The translations under genes and the position numbers were made by a program. Shown piece by piece: positions 8,589-17,501 of a stretch of 64,000 bases of DNA. Positions within the stretch are counted from its first letter, which is position 1, and every line of letters begins with the position of its first letter. Origin of the DNA: Pacificoceanicola sp049803835 (lineage in GTDB: Bacteria > Pseudomonadota > Alphaproteobacteria > Rhodobacterales > Rhodobacteraceae); the NCBI RefSeq assembly GCF_049803835.1, contig NZ_JBNAGK010000016.1, positions 75,037 through 139,036 of the forward strand, in the 5' to 3' direction. A model generated the notes under the pieces. The model was not told where the DNA came from. It saw only the letters and a list, made by a program, of their open reading frames with translations, and did no database searches.

Positions 8589-9671
8589 ATGAGCCGTCTT
8601 GCCACCTTCCTCACCCGCACCGCCGGCAGCCCCGACAAGGCCGATCGTTTCGGCATCACCGATTTCCTCGCCTATGCCTATCTCGCGCTTGGCGTGCTGA
8701 TCGTTCTGGTGCCCGTTGCCTGGACTTTCTTCACCTCGATCAAGCCGGAACGGGCGGTGGACAACTTCGACACCCGCATCCTGCCGTATGATCAGATCAG
8801 CGCGGAGATCCCCGGGGAGGGCGCAAAGGATCTTTGGGTCTACACGGACGAGGACGGCAAGGAGACGCTGGTCTTCAAGGCCGGGCCGACGCGCAAGGAA
8901 ACCGATGTCGCGAGACCGGACGCGCCGCAGGATGTCTTCACCGTGCCCCGGGACACCCTGACCCCGCATGAGGAGATCCGCGTTGCGGTGGAGAATTACC
9001 TCGACCCGGTGCTGAAACGGAACGGGCAGGAGAATTTCAACTTCTTCACCTACCTGTTCAACTCCGTCTTCGTCACGGTGGTGGCGACGCTGCTGACGCT
9101 GCTGATCAACGCAATGGCGGGCTTTGCCCTGTCGAAATACCGCTTCCGGGGGCGGCTGACCTTTACCATCCTGATCGTGGCGACGCTGCTGATCCCCGCC
9201 TCCATCATCCTCGTCTCGCTGTTCTTCGTGGTCTGGTCCTTCGGCATCTTCGGCTCGCTCTGGGGCGTGATCATCCCCGCCGCCGCCACGCCCACCGGCG
9301 TGTTCCTGCTGCGTCAGTACATGCTGACCATCCCGGACGAGCTGCTCGAAGCGGCGCGGATGGATGCGGCTTCCGAATGGCGCATCTTCTGGCGCATCAT
9401 CATTCCGCTGTCACTGCCCGCGCTCAGCGTGCTCGCCATCCTCAGCGTGATCTGGCGCTGGAACGATTTCCTCTGGCCGCTGATCGTGCTGATCTCCGAC
9501 CCGAACGCCCACACGCTGCAACTGGGCCTCACCCAGTTCGCGGGCGAGTTCAACACCGACTTCCACTACATCCTTGCCATGACCGTGGTGACCTTGCTGC
9601 CGATCACTTTGGTGTTCGTCTGGCTGCAACGTTTCATCACCACCGGCATCGCGACAACGGGGCTGAAATGA
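8589..9671 (+). CDS. Sugar ABC transporter permease (MalG/UgpE type)
   Basis: A 360-residue permease with six predicted membrane helices. The EAA loop is at residues ~253-270 (LLEAARMDAASEWRIFWRI). Between the first and second helices it carries an unusually long polar periplasmic segment (~residues 47-148) rich in charged residues, much longer than in most MalG homologues. The last codons overlap the ATG of the ATPase gene by four bases, so the three genes are translationally coupled. Confidence 0.88.
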   Translation: MSRLATFLTRTAGSPDKADRFGITDFLAYAYLALGVLIVLVPVAWTFFTSIKPERAVDNFDTRILPYDQISAEIPGEGAKDLWVYTDEDGKETLVFKAGPTRKETDVARPDAPQDVFTVPRDTLTPHEEIRVAVENYLDPVLKRNGQENFNFFTYLFNSVFVTVVATLLTLLINAMAGFALSKYRFRGRLTFTILIVATLLIPASIILVSLFFVVWSFGIFGSLWGVIIPAAATPTGVFLLRQYMLTIPDELLEAARMDAASEWRIFWRIIIPLSLPALSVLAILSVIWRWNDFLWPLIVLISDPNAHTLQLGLTQFAGEFNTDFHYILAMTVVTLLPITLVFVWLQRFITTGIATTGLK

Positions 9672-10750
9672 CCGAGACTTCGAACGCGCTGGAACTGCGC
9701 CAGATCCGCAAATCCTTTGGCGCAGTGAACGTGATCCACGGCATCGACCTCGACATTCCCGAGGGCGAGTTCGTGGTCTTCGTCGGCCCGTCCGGCTGCG
9801 GCAAGTCCACGCTCCTGCGGCTCATTGCGGGCCTCGACGATCCGACGTCCGGGGACATCCTGCTGCAGGGCAAGCGGGTGAACTCGGTGCCGGCGTCCGA
9901 GCGCGGGCTGAGCATGGTATTCCAGAGCTACGCGCTTTACCCGCACATGTCCGTCCGGGCGAACCTCAGTTTCGGGCTCGAGAACATCAACATGCCGAAG
10001 GCGCAGATTGCCAAGCGGGTGGATGATGCGGCGAAGCTCCTGCAGATCGACCAGCTTCTGGAGCGCCGCCCGGGGCAGCTGTCGGGCGGGCAGCGCCAGC
10101 GCGTCGCCATTGGCCGGGCCATCGTGCGCGAGCCGATCATCTTCCTGTTCGACGAGCCTCTCTCGAACCTCGACGCCGAATTGCGCCTGCAGATGCGGGT
10201 GGAGATTTCCAACCTGCACGCGCAACTGGGCAACACGATGATCTACGTCACCCACGACCAGGTGGAAGCCATGACGATGGCCGACCGTATCGTGGTCCTG
10301 CGCGGCGGGCGGATCGAGCAGGTCGGACGTCCGCTCGACCTCTACAATCACCCGGCGAACAAGTTCGTCGCCGGGTTCATCGGCGCGCCGCAGATGAACT
10401 TCCTGAACGGCAGGCTGGACGGCAAGGTGCTGAAACTCGACTGCGGCATGGTGCGCGACGTGCCGGTGGTGTCGCCGGGTGCAGGGGATGCGGTGACGCT
10501 CGGCATCCGGCCGGAGGCGATCGGGGTCTCGCTGGACGGGCATGGCGACGAGCAGATCACCGTGCAGAACTACGAACAGCTGGGTGCGGTGACCTATATC
10601 TATGGCGCCTTCGCCAATGGCGAGACCCTGACCGTGCAACAGCCCCGGCAGATCCCGCTGAAACGCGGGCAAACGATCGGTGTGACCTTCCACACCGACA
10701 GTTTCCACATCTTCGGCCCCGACGAAGTGGCGATGGAGATGACGGCATGA
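9668..10750 (+). CDS. Sugar ABC transporter ATP-binding protein (MsmK/UgpC type)
   Basis: A 360-residue ATPase. Walker A is GPSGCGKST (residues 40-48), the signature LSGGQRQRVAIGRA, Walker B IFLFDEPLSNLD and the switch His in YVTHDQVEAM are all intact, followed by a ~120-residue C-terminal TOBE-type regulatory domain. It energises the importer formed by the two preceding permeases. ATG overlaps the previous stop by four bases, and its own stop overlaps the next gene by four bases, so transporter and oxidoreductases share one operon. Confidence 0.93.
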   Translation: MTETSNALELRQIRKSFGAVNVIHGIDLDIPEGEFVVFVGPSGCGKSTLLRLIAGLDDPTSGDILLQGKRVNSVPASERGLSMVFQSYALYPHMSVRANLSFGLENINMPKAQIAKRVDDAAKLLQIDQLLERRPGQLSGGQRQRVAIGRAIVREPIIFLFDEPLSNLDAELRLQMRVEISNLHAQLGNTMIYVTHDQVEAMTMADRIVVLRGGRIEQVGRPLDLYNHPANKFVAGFIGAPQMNFLNGRLDGKVLKLDCGMVRDVPVVSPGAGDAVTLGIRPEAIGVSLDGHGDEQITVQNYEQLGAVTYIYGAFANGETLTVQQPRQIPLKRGQTIGVTFHTDSFHIFGPDEVAMEMTA

Positions 10751-11751
10751 AGTGCGCCCTGATCGGCCTCGGCATGGTCTCGAAGACCTATGGCGATGCG
10801 TTGGCGAACAGTGACATCGACCTTGCGTTGGTGCATGCGCGTTCGGCCAAGAGCCGCAAGGCGTTCCTTGAGACATGGCCGACCCTTGGTGCCGCCGAGG
10901 CGGAGAGTGTCGAGGCTGTCGCGGCCTCTGACGTGGATTTCGTCATTCTTACAACGCCGCCGAACGCCCGTGCGGAGATCGTCGACACGCTCAGCGCGGC
11001 GGGCAAGCCGATCCTGATGGAAAAGCCGGTGGAGCGGACGGTCTCGCAGGCCACGGCCTTGGTCGAGATGTGCGAGGCGCGGGGTGTGCCGCTTGGCATC
11101 GTGCTGCAACACCGGGCGCGGCCCGTGGTCGCCGACCTGCGGCGCGTGATGACCGAGCTCGGCCGTCTCCGCGCCGCCGAGGTCAATGTTCCGTGGTGGC
11201 GGCCGCAGGCCTATTACAACGAACCGGGGCGCGGCACCTATGCCCGTGACGGCGGCGGGGTGATGATCTCGCAGGCGATCCACACGCTCGACCTGATGTT
11301 GTCTCTAACCGGCCCGGTGTCGGCTGTGACTGCCATGGCCGCGACCACGCGGTTTCACGAGATGGAAGCGGAGGATTTCGTTTGCGCCGGCCTGCGGTTC
11401 CAGAATGGCGCGGTGGGGCAACTCTTTGCCACCACGGCCAGCTTCCCGGGACGGGGCGAGACCATCACGCTGCACTTCGAACATGGCTCCGCGCATCTCG
11501 AAGCCGGGGAGTTGCGGCTGTCGTGGCAGGACGGGCGGTCCGAGACCCTCGGCGCGGCGGCCACCTCCGGCGCGGGCGCGGACCCGATGGCCTTCACTTC
11601 CGACTGGCACCGTTTCGTCATCGAGGATTTCGCCACGAGCCTGCGCGACGCCCGCCCGCCGCTGATCCCCGGGCGCGCGGCGCTGGACGTGCACCGGCTC
11701 ATCGACACGCTGGAACGTTCGGCGCGGTCGGAGCAGACGATCAGACTGTAA
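10747..11751 (+). CDS. Gfo/Idh/MocA-family oxidoreductase (first of three)
   Basis: A 334-residue NAD(P)-dependent dehydrogenase. It begins directly with the Rossmann segment LIGLGMVSKTYG and contains the family EKPV motif (around residue 92) followed by a C-terminal alpha/beta substrate domain. This superfamily oxidises or reduces sugars, inositols and their derivatives. Translational overlap with the ABC ATPase gene ties it to sugar import. With two more family members downstream it probably acts on the imported sugar, but substrate and direction cannot be read from sequence. Confidence 0.85.
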   Translation: MKCALIGLGMVSKTYGDALANSDIDLALVHARSAKSRKAFLETWPTLGAAEAESVEAVAASDVDFVILTTPPNARAEIVDTLSAAGKPILMEKPVERTVSQATALVEMCEARGVPLGIVLQHRARPVVADLRRVMTELGRLRAAEVNVPWWRPQAYYNEPGRGTYARDGGGVMISQAIHTLDLMLSLTGPVSAVTAMAATTRFHEMEAEDFVCAGLRFQNGAVGQLFATTASFPGRGETITLHFEHGSAHLEAGELRLSWQDGRSETLGAAATSGAGADPMAFTSDWHRFVIEDFATSLRDARPPLIPGRAALDVHRLIDTLERSARSEQTIRL

Positions 11752-11802
11752 GCACCACACAGCCCCGGGCCTGCCCCGGAGCCTCACCGGAATCCCATGA
11801 GC

Positions 11803-11821
11803 TCCCGGGGCAAGCCCGGGA
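11803..11821. repeat. Palindromic dispersed repeat TCCCGGG-GCAAG-CCCGGGA
   Basis: A perfect 7-base stem with a 5-base loop in the 93-base gap between two MocA genes. A second, weaker hairpin (CCGGG-CCTGC-CCCGG) lies just upstream near 11764. The same element, with loop TCAAG, recurs at 43178-43198. It resembles a mobile or extragenic palindrome more than an intrinsic terminator, as no T run follows. Confidence 0.75.
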
Positions 11822-11844
11822 CGCGACACAACACGAGAGACCCC

Positions 11845-12849
11845 ATGCCCTTCAAACTCGGCGTCCTTGGCATCGACCATGGCCACATCTTCGGAATGCT
11901 CGGCAACATGACCGCGCAGGGCTGCACCTGCACGCACTACTGGACCGACGGTCCCGCCGTCACCGAAGCCAAGTTCAACGAAACCTTCCCGCATCTCGAA
12001 AAGGTCCCGGACCGGCGGGCCATCCTCGACGATCCGGCGGTCACGATGGTTCTGATCTCCGCAGTCCCCGCTGACCGGGCCGCGCTGGCCATCGAGGCGA
12101 TGGAGGCGGGCAAGGACGTGATGGTGGACAAGCCCGGCTGCACCACGCTGGAGCAGCTCGAGGCGATCAAGGCCTGTCAGGCCCGCACCGGCCGCATCTG
12201 GTCCGTCAACTTCTCCGAACGCTTCGAGGTCCGCTCGACCACCCGCGCCTCCGAATTGGTCGCCGAGGGCGCGATTGGCCGCGTCGTGCAGGTCGTCACC
12301 CTCGCTCCGCACAAGCAGAACCTCAAGACGCGCCCCGACTGGTACTTCAAGCGCGAGCGCTATGGCGGCATCCTCACCGACATCGGCAGCCATCAGGTGG
12401 ACCAGTTCCTGCATTTCACCGGCTCCACGGAGGTCACGGTCGGCCATGCGCTGGTGGAGAACACCACCATGCCCGAACACCCCGGTTTCCAGGATTTCGG
12501 CGAGATGACCCTCGTGGGCGACAAGGGCCATGGCTACCTGCGGCTCGACTGGTTCACCCCGAACGGTCTGCCCACATGGGGTGACGGACGGCTGTTCCTG
12601 CTCGGCACCGAGGGCACCATCGAATGCCGCAAGTACACCGACATCGGACAACCGCACCGCACCGACAACCTCTACCTCGTGAACGGCACCGAAAACCGGC
12701 ATATCGACTGCTCCGACGCCGATCTGCCGTATTTCCCGCGCCTCGTCGCGGACGTGCAGGACCGCACCGAAACCGCCGCGCCGCAGGCGCACACCTTCCG
12801 CACCATGCACATCGCCATCTCCGCGCAAATGAAAGCCGAAGCCAAATGA
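11845..12849 (+). CDS. Gfo/Idh/MocA-family oxidoreductase (second of three)
   Basis: A 334-residue protein starting with a divergent nucleotide-binding segment (FKLGVLGIDHGHIFGML, with GIDHGH in place of the usual GxGxxG). It retains the DKPG version of the EKP motif (residues ~93-96), GGILTDIGSHQVDQFLHF in the substrate domain and an acidic late region. It may have lost or altered cofactor preference relative to its neighbours. Its stop overlaps the next gene by four bases. Role: redox step on the imported carbohydrate, inferred from context. Confidence 0.8.
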   Translation: MPFKLGVLGIDHGHIFGMLGNMTAQGCTCTHYWTDGPAVTEAKFNETFPHLEKVPDRRAILDDPAVTMVLISAVPADRAALAIEAMEAGKDVMVDKPGCTTLEQLEAIKACQARTGRIWSVNFSERFEVRSTTRASELVAEGAIGRVVQVVTLAPHKQNLKTRPDWYFKRERYGGILTDIGSHQVDQFLHFTGSTEVTVGHALVENTTMPEHPGFQDFGEMTLVGDKGHGYLRLDWFTPNGLPTWGDGRLFLLGTEGTIECRKYTDIGQPHRTDNLYLVNGTENRHIDCSDADLPYFPRLVADVQDRTETAAPQAHTFRTMHIAISAQMKAEAK

Positions 12850-13904
12850 CCAGAACCGTTGTCATCGTCGGCGCCGGGATCGGCGAACAGCATATGGCGG
12901 GCTTTGCCGCCCTGCCGGAGCTGTTCACGGTCAAGGCGATCTGCGACCTCAATGAAACCCGCGCCAAGGGCGTTGCGGACAAGTACCCCGGCGTCGGCGT
13001 CACCGCCGATTTCACCGCCGTTCTCGAAGACCCGGAGGTCGACATCGTCGACATCTGCCTGCCCCCGCACCTGCATTTCAAGACCTGCATGGCGGCGTTG
13101 GAAGCGGGCAAGATCGTGGTCTGCGAAAAGCCCATGGTCTCCTCGCTGGCCGAAGCCGATGCGCTGGCGGCGAAGGTTGCAGAGACCGGCGGGTTCCTCT
13201 CGCCGGTGTTCCAGTACCGCTACGGCCTCGGCACCGCGCAGCTGCACGCGCTGATCGAGGCGGGGCTGGCCGGGCGCTGTTATGCCGGGTCGCTGGAAAC
13301 CCATTGGGACCGCGACGCCGCCTATTACGCGGTGGACTGGCGCGGCACATGGGCGGGCGAGCAGGGCGGGGCGCTGCTCGGCCACGCCATCCACATCCAC
13401 GACCTGCTGCCTTCGGTGCTCGGCCCCGTCGCCCGGGTCCATGCGGAGCTTGCCACGCGGGTTAACGAGATCGAGGTCGAGGATTGCGCCGCGTTGTCGA
13501 TCCGCATGGAGTCGGGCGCGGTCATCACCTCGTCGGTGACGCTCGGCTGCGCCGGGAACATCAGCCGGTTGCGCCTGATGTTCGAGGGTTTCACGGTGGA
13601 ATCCTCCCACGCCCCCTATGCGCCCGCAGAGAAAGGTTGGACCTTCACCGCCCGTGCGCCCCGGCAACAGGCGGAGATCGACGCGGTTCTGGCACAGGTT
13701 CAATCGGCGAAGACCGGCTACGCGGGCATGTTCGAGGCGCTCTCGGACGCGCTCGACGGCACGCCGGGCCGCGAGGTGACCCTCGTCGACGGTCGCCGCA
13801 GCCTTGAGTTCGTCACCGCCTGCTATCACTCGGGCCGCACGGGAATGCCGGTGGTTCTGCCGATCAGCGCGGAGCATCCTCTGTACCAGAGCTGGATGCC
13901 GTAA
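12846..13904 (+). CDS. Gfo/Idh/MocA-family oxidoreductase (third of three)
   Basis: A 352-residue dehydrogenase with a canonical VIVGAGIGEQH Rossmann start, VCEKPM (residues ~93-98) and GGALLGHAIHIHDLL carrying the family His-x3-Asp-type residues of the substrate pocket. It is the last gene of the plus-strand sugar operon; the next 128 bases hold no gene. Three paralogues in a row suggests sequential oxidation, epimerisation or elimination, as known for inositol and glycoside pathways that use several MocA proteins. Confidence 0.87.
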   Translation: MTRTVVIVGAGIGEQHMAGFAALPELFTVKAICDLNETRAKGVADKYPGVGVTADFTAVLEDPEVDIVDICLPPHLHFKTCMAALEAGKIVVCEKPMVSSLAEADALAAKVAETGGFLSPVFQYRYGLGTAQLHALIEAGLAGRCYAGSLETHWDRDAAYYAVDWRGTWAGEQGGALLGHAIHIHDLLPSVLGPVARVHAELATRVNEIEVEDCAALSIRMESGAVITSSVTLGCAGNISRLRLMFEGFTVESSHAPYAPAEKGWTFTARAPRQQAEIDAVLAQVQSAKTGYAGMFEALSDALDGTPGREVTLVDGRRSLEFVTACYHSGRTGMPVVLPISAEHPLYQSWMP

Positions 13905-14032
13905 GCACTCTGCCTGCAAATTGGTCGACTATGGCCGCAAACCGCCCGGCGCTGGCGCACGGGCGGTGAACCCGTTGGCGCAGCTTTGGAAGACCGCGTA
14001 GCGTTGTCCGGCAACGACCGGGGAGGCCAGCC

Positions 14033-14671
14033 ATGCCCGGGGTCATTCTGATGAACCCGAACAGCAATGCCGCGACGACCGACGCCATGGTCGCCATCGC
14101 GTCGCAGATCCTTCCGGATGTCACCGGATGGACCGCACCGGGGGGACCGGGGATGATCACCGGGCCGGACGCGTTGGATGCGGCGGCGCGGCTCATCGGT
14201 CAGGCAGAACTGCCGCCCGCCGACGGCGTGATCGTGTCGGCCTTCGGCGATCCGGGGCGGGCTGAGCTGGCGCGGCGGCTTGTATGCCCCGTCGTCGGCA
14301 TAGGCGAGGCGGCCGCGCAGGAGGCGGCGGCCTTTGGCGCCTTCGCCGTGGCCACCACCACGCCGGGCCTCCAGAGCCGTATCGACGCGTTGATGACGGA
14401 ACGAGCGGGTGCGGCGCGGTACGTCGGCTGCGTGCTGACGGCGGGCGATCCGCTGGACCTCATGCGGGATGCCGCCGCGCTGGACGCCGCGCTGATGGAT
14501 GCGACGCTGCGGGCTGCACAGGCCGGTGCTCAGGCGGTGATCGTCGGGGGCGGGCCACTTGGCGAGGCGGCGGACCGGCTCTCGCCGCATGCACCCGTGC
14601 CCCTGATTGCGCCGATCCGGGCCGCGGCGCGGATGATGGCGGCGCGGCTCGGCCAGTCCGGAAAAACCTGA
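14033..14671 (+). CDS. Asp/Glu/hydantoin racemase-fold protein lacking the catalytic cysteines
   Basis: A 212-residue protein with the family layout (MNPNS near the start, then PVVGIGEAAAQEA). In active racemases one cysteine lies in a segment like A-C-F-x-D-x-G and another in L-G-C-A-G. Here the matching positions read SAFGDPG and VGGGPLG, so both cysteines are absent. It is therefore probably not a two-base racemase, and may be a binding, lyase or regulatory derivative. GGGGAGGCCAGCC precedes the ATG. It stands before the Dpp-type transporter genes, 218 bases away. Confidence 0.75.
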   Translation: MPGVILMNPNSNAATTDAMVAIASQILPDVTGWTAPGGPGMITGPDALDAAARLIGQAELPPADGVIVSAFGDPGRAELARRLVCPVVGIGEAAAQEAAAFGAFAVATTTPGLQSRIDALMTERAGAARYVGCVLTAGDPLDLMRDAAALDAALMDATLRAAQAGAQAVIVGGGPLGEAADRLSPHAPVPLIAPIRAAARMMAARLGQSGKT

Positions 14672-14679
14672 GTTGACGA

Positions 14680-14696
14680 TGCCGCTTTATGCGGCA
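14680..14696. promoter_or_regulatory. Perfect inverted repeat TGCCGC-TTTAT-GCGGCA
   Basis: A 6-base perfect stem with a 5-base loop lies 8 bases after the racemase-fold gene and about 190 bases before the binding-protein gene. There is no T run, so it may be an operator or a weak 3' hairpin. It sits in the 218-base spacer 14672-14889 where the promoter of the transporter operon must be. Confidence 0.35.
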
Positions 14697-14889
14697 GTGC
14701 AGCATCAATCTGCCGAATTCCTGTGCATCACCGCCGAATGCAGTGAGCGGTAACGCCCTCTGACACGTTTCCTCGCTGGCCAGTGCGAAATCACCCTTGT
14801 CACCCTCTTGTCATGGTCGCCCCCCGACGGGCTGCCCCGACAAACGAACCCGCGCGGCCAAGCGCGGACATGACAGAGAGGAACAGACA

Positions 14890-16485
14890 ATGAGACTATC
14901 CCGGAGCGTCAGCGCTCTTGCCACCGCCGTGGCGCTGTTCTGCGGCACCCTCGCGCAGGCCGAAGGCACGCTGCGGGTCGGCATGACCGCCGCCGACATT
15001 CCCCTTACCACCGGCCAGACCGACCAGGGCGGCGAAGGCATGCGTTTCATGGGCTACACGGTCTACGACTCGCTGATCGAGTGGGACCTGACAAGCGCCG
15101 ACAAGCCCTCCGTGCTGATCCCCGGCCTTGCGACCGAATGGTCGGTGGGCGAGGACCAGCTGACCTGGACGCTGAAGCTGCGCGAGGGCGTGACCTTCCA
15201 CGACGGCTCGCCCTTCACCGCCGAGGTGGCGGTCTGGAACTTCGACAAGCTGCTGGTGGACACCTCCGAGCAATACGATTCGCGGCAGGCGGCGCAGGGC
15301 AAGTCGCGCATTCCCGCCGTGGCCTCCTACAGGGCCATCGACGATCTGACGCTGGAGATCACGACGAAGACACCGGACGCGACGCTGCCTTATCAGCTGG
15401 CGTGGATCCTGATGTCGTCCAAGGCGAACTGGGAGGCGATGGACAAGGACTGGGAGAAGGTCGCGGCCTCACCCTCGGGCACCGGCCCCTGGAAGCTGGA
15501 AACCTTCGTGCCGCGCGAACGCGCCGTTCTGGTGCCCAACCCGGACTACTGGGACGAGACGCGCATCCCGCAGCTTGACGAGATGGTGCTGATCCCGCTG
15601 CCCGAGCCGAACGCCCGTTCCGCCGCGCTGATGTCAGGGCAGGTGGACTGGATCGAGGCGCCCGCGCCGGACACCATCCCGGCGATGGAGGGCAACGGCT
15701 TCGTCATCTCCTCGAACGCCTATCCGCACAACTGGACCTGGCACCTGTCGCGGCTCGAAGGGTCGCCCTGGAATGACATCCGGGTGCGCAAGGCCGCGAA
15801 CATGGCAATCGACCGCGAGAGCATGATGCCGCTGCTCGGCGGGCTGATGGTCCCGGCGAAGGGCTTCCTGCCGCCGTCCTCGCAGTGGTTCGGCAATCCG
15901 GAGTTCGACCCCTCCTACAACCTCGACGCGGCCAAGGCGCTGATGGAAGAGGCGGGCTACGGCCCGGACAACCGTCTGACGGTGAAGGCGCTGATCTCGC
16001 CGTCGGGGTCGGGCCAGATGCTGCCGCTGCCGATGAACGAATTCGTGCAGCAGAGCCTCGCCGAGGTCTGGATCGACGTCGAGTTCATGGTCGTCGAGTG
16101 GAACCAGATGATCAACCTGTGGCGCGCCGGTGCCGCCGATCCGGCGGTCGAGGGCAGCCAGTCGATCAACTTCACCTACTTCATCCAGGACCCGTTCACC
16201 GGGCTGATCCGGCACCTCGACTGCAACCTGATCGCGCCCAACGGTACCAACTGGGGCCACTACTGCGACGAGGAGATGCAGGGGCTGTTCGACAAGATCA
16301 AGACCACCTTCGATCCCGTCGAACAGGACGCGGTGCTGAAGGCGACGCATGAGAAATACGTCAACGATGCGCTGTTCCTCTTCGTCACGCATGACGTGGC
16401 ACCGCGGGCGATGTCCCCAAAGGTGAAGGGCTTCGTGCAGGCGCAGAACTGGTACCAGAACTTCTCCTCCATCACCATGGAATGA
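14890..16485 (+). CDS. ABC transporter substrate-binding protein, family 5 (DppA/OppA type)
   Basis: A 531-residue periplasmic binding protein. Residues 1-24 form a signal peptide ending at AQA. The family-5 pattern is clear: LKLREGVTFHDGSPFTAEV, then GTGPWKLETF and NPDYWDE. The ATG at 14890 is chosen because GAGAGGAAC precedes it and a signal peptide begins there; the open frame extends further upstream without one. Family 5 proteins bind peptides, opines, nickel complexes or glycosides; here amidases and a carbamoylase downstream suggest an amide, peptide-like or ureido ligand. Confidence 0.92.
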   Translation: MRLSRSVSALATAVALFCGTLAQAEGTLRVGMTAADIPLTTGQTDQGGEGMRFMGYTVYDSLIEWDLTSADKPSVLIPGLATEWSVGEDQLTWTLKLREGVTFHDGSPFTAEVAVWNFDKLLVDTSEQYDSRQAAQGKSRIPAVASYRAIDDLTLEITTKTPDATLPYQLAWILMSSKANWEAMDKDWEKVAASPSGTGPWKLETFVPRERAVLVPNPDYWDETRIPQLDEMVLIPLPEPNARSAALMSGQVDWIEAPAPDTIPAMEGNGFVISSNAYPHNWTWHLSRLEGSPWNDIRVRKAANMAIDRESMMPLLGGLMVPAKGFLPPSSQWFGNPEFDPSYNLDAAKALMEEAGYGPDNRLTVKALISPSGSGQMLPLPMNEFVQQSLAEVWIDVEFMVVEWNQMINLWRAGAADPAVEGSQSINFTYFIQDPFTGLIRHLDCNLIAPNGTNWGHYCDEEMQGLFDKIKTTFDPVEQDAVLKATHEKYVNDALFLFVTHDVAPRAMSPKVKGFVQAQNWYQNFSSITME

Positions 16486-16494
16486 GGCTTCCCA

Positions 16495-16526
16495 CCCCCG
16501 CCCGACCCAAGCGGGCGGGGGCTTTT
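16495..16526 (+). terminator. Intrinsic terminator/attenuator after the binding-protein gene
   Basis: CCCCCGCCCG pairs with CGGGCGGGGG across a short loop and is followed by TTTT. It lies between the binding-protein stop and the first permease, the usual position for a partial terminator that keeps the permeases at lower expression. Confidence 0.8.
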
Positions 16527-16544
16527 CCCTGAAAGAACAAGACT

Positions 16545-17498
16545 GTGCTGACTTACCTGATCCGACGCCTGATCCTCGTCCTTCCCGTGGCCTTTGGCGT
16601 CTCCGTCATCTGTTTCATGCTGGTGCAGATTGCGCCGGGCGATCCCCTGACGGCCATCATGCCGGTGGACGCCACCGCCGAGGAACAGGCGGAGATGCGC
16701 GCCGCCTATGGCCTCGACAAGCCGCTGCCCGTGCAATACGCGATCTGGATCGGCAACCTGGTGCAGGGCGACATGGGCAAGTCCATCGCCACCGGGCGGC
16801 CCGTCGCGGGCGAGGTTTTCGGCGCGGTGCAGAACTCGCTGCTGCTGGCGCTGACCGCCGCGCTCATTGCCTTTCCCATCGGCATCTTCCTCGGTTTCCT
16901 CGCGGGGTATTTCCGCGACACCTGGATCGACCGGGCCGTCACGGCGATCTCCATCGCGGGGGTGTCGGTGCCGAATTACTGGCTCGGAATCGTCCTCGTC
17001 ATCATCTTCTCCGTCAACCTCGGCTGGCTGCCCTCCATGGGCGCGGGGCCGGGGGGCTCGTCCGAATGGGAATGGAACTGGGCGCACATGCGTCACCTGA
17101 TCCTGCCCGCCGTCACTCTGGCCGTGGTGCCCATCGGCATCGTCTCGCGCACGGTGCGGGCGCTGGCGGGAGACATCCTGACGATGGATTTCGTCATGGC
17201 GCTCTACGCCAAGGGCATGAGCCGTGCCGATGTGCTGCGTCACGTCGCCCGCAACGCCGCCGCCACCGCGCTGTCGGTCATGGGGCTGCAACTGGGCTAC
17301 CTGCTCGGCGGGTCGATCCTGATCGAGACGGTGTTCAACTGGCCCGGCTCAGGCTTCCTGTTGTCCAACGCCATCTTCCAGCGCGACCTGCCGCTGTTGC
17401 AGGGCACCATTCTCGTGCTGGCGCTGTTCTTCGTGGCAATGAACCTGATCGTCGACGTGGTGCAGGCCGCCATCGACCCCCGCATTCAAAGGACCTGA
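16545..17498 (+). CDS. ABC transporter permease (DppB/OppB type)
   Basis: A 317-residue membrane protein beginning at a GTG codon with the family's typical YLIRRLILVLPVAFGVS first helix and ending in VVQAAIDPRI, as DppB proteins do. Six helices are visible. It pairs with the 17502-18389 permease, starting three bases after its own stop. Confidence 0.92.
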   Translation: MLTYLIRRLILVLPVAFGVSVICFMLVQIAPGDPLTAIMPVDATAEEQAEMRAAYGLDKPLPVQYAIWIGNLVQGDMGKSIATGRPVAGEVFGAVQNSLLLALTAALIAFPIGIFLGFLAGYFRDTWIDRAVTAISIAGVSVPNYWLGIVLVIIFSVNLGWLPSMGAGPGGSSEWEWNWAHMRHLILPAVTLAVVPIGIVSRTVRALAGDILTMDFVMALYAKGMSRADVLRHVARNAAATALSVMGLQLGYLLGGSILIETVFNWPGSGFLLSNAIFQRDLPLLQGTILVLALFFVAMNLIVDVVQAAIDPRIQRT

Positions 17499-17501
17499 CC
17501 C

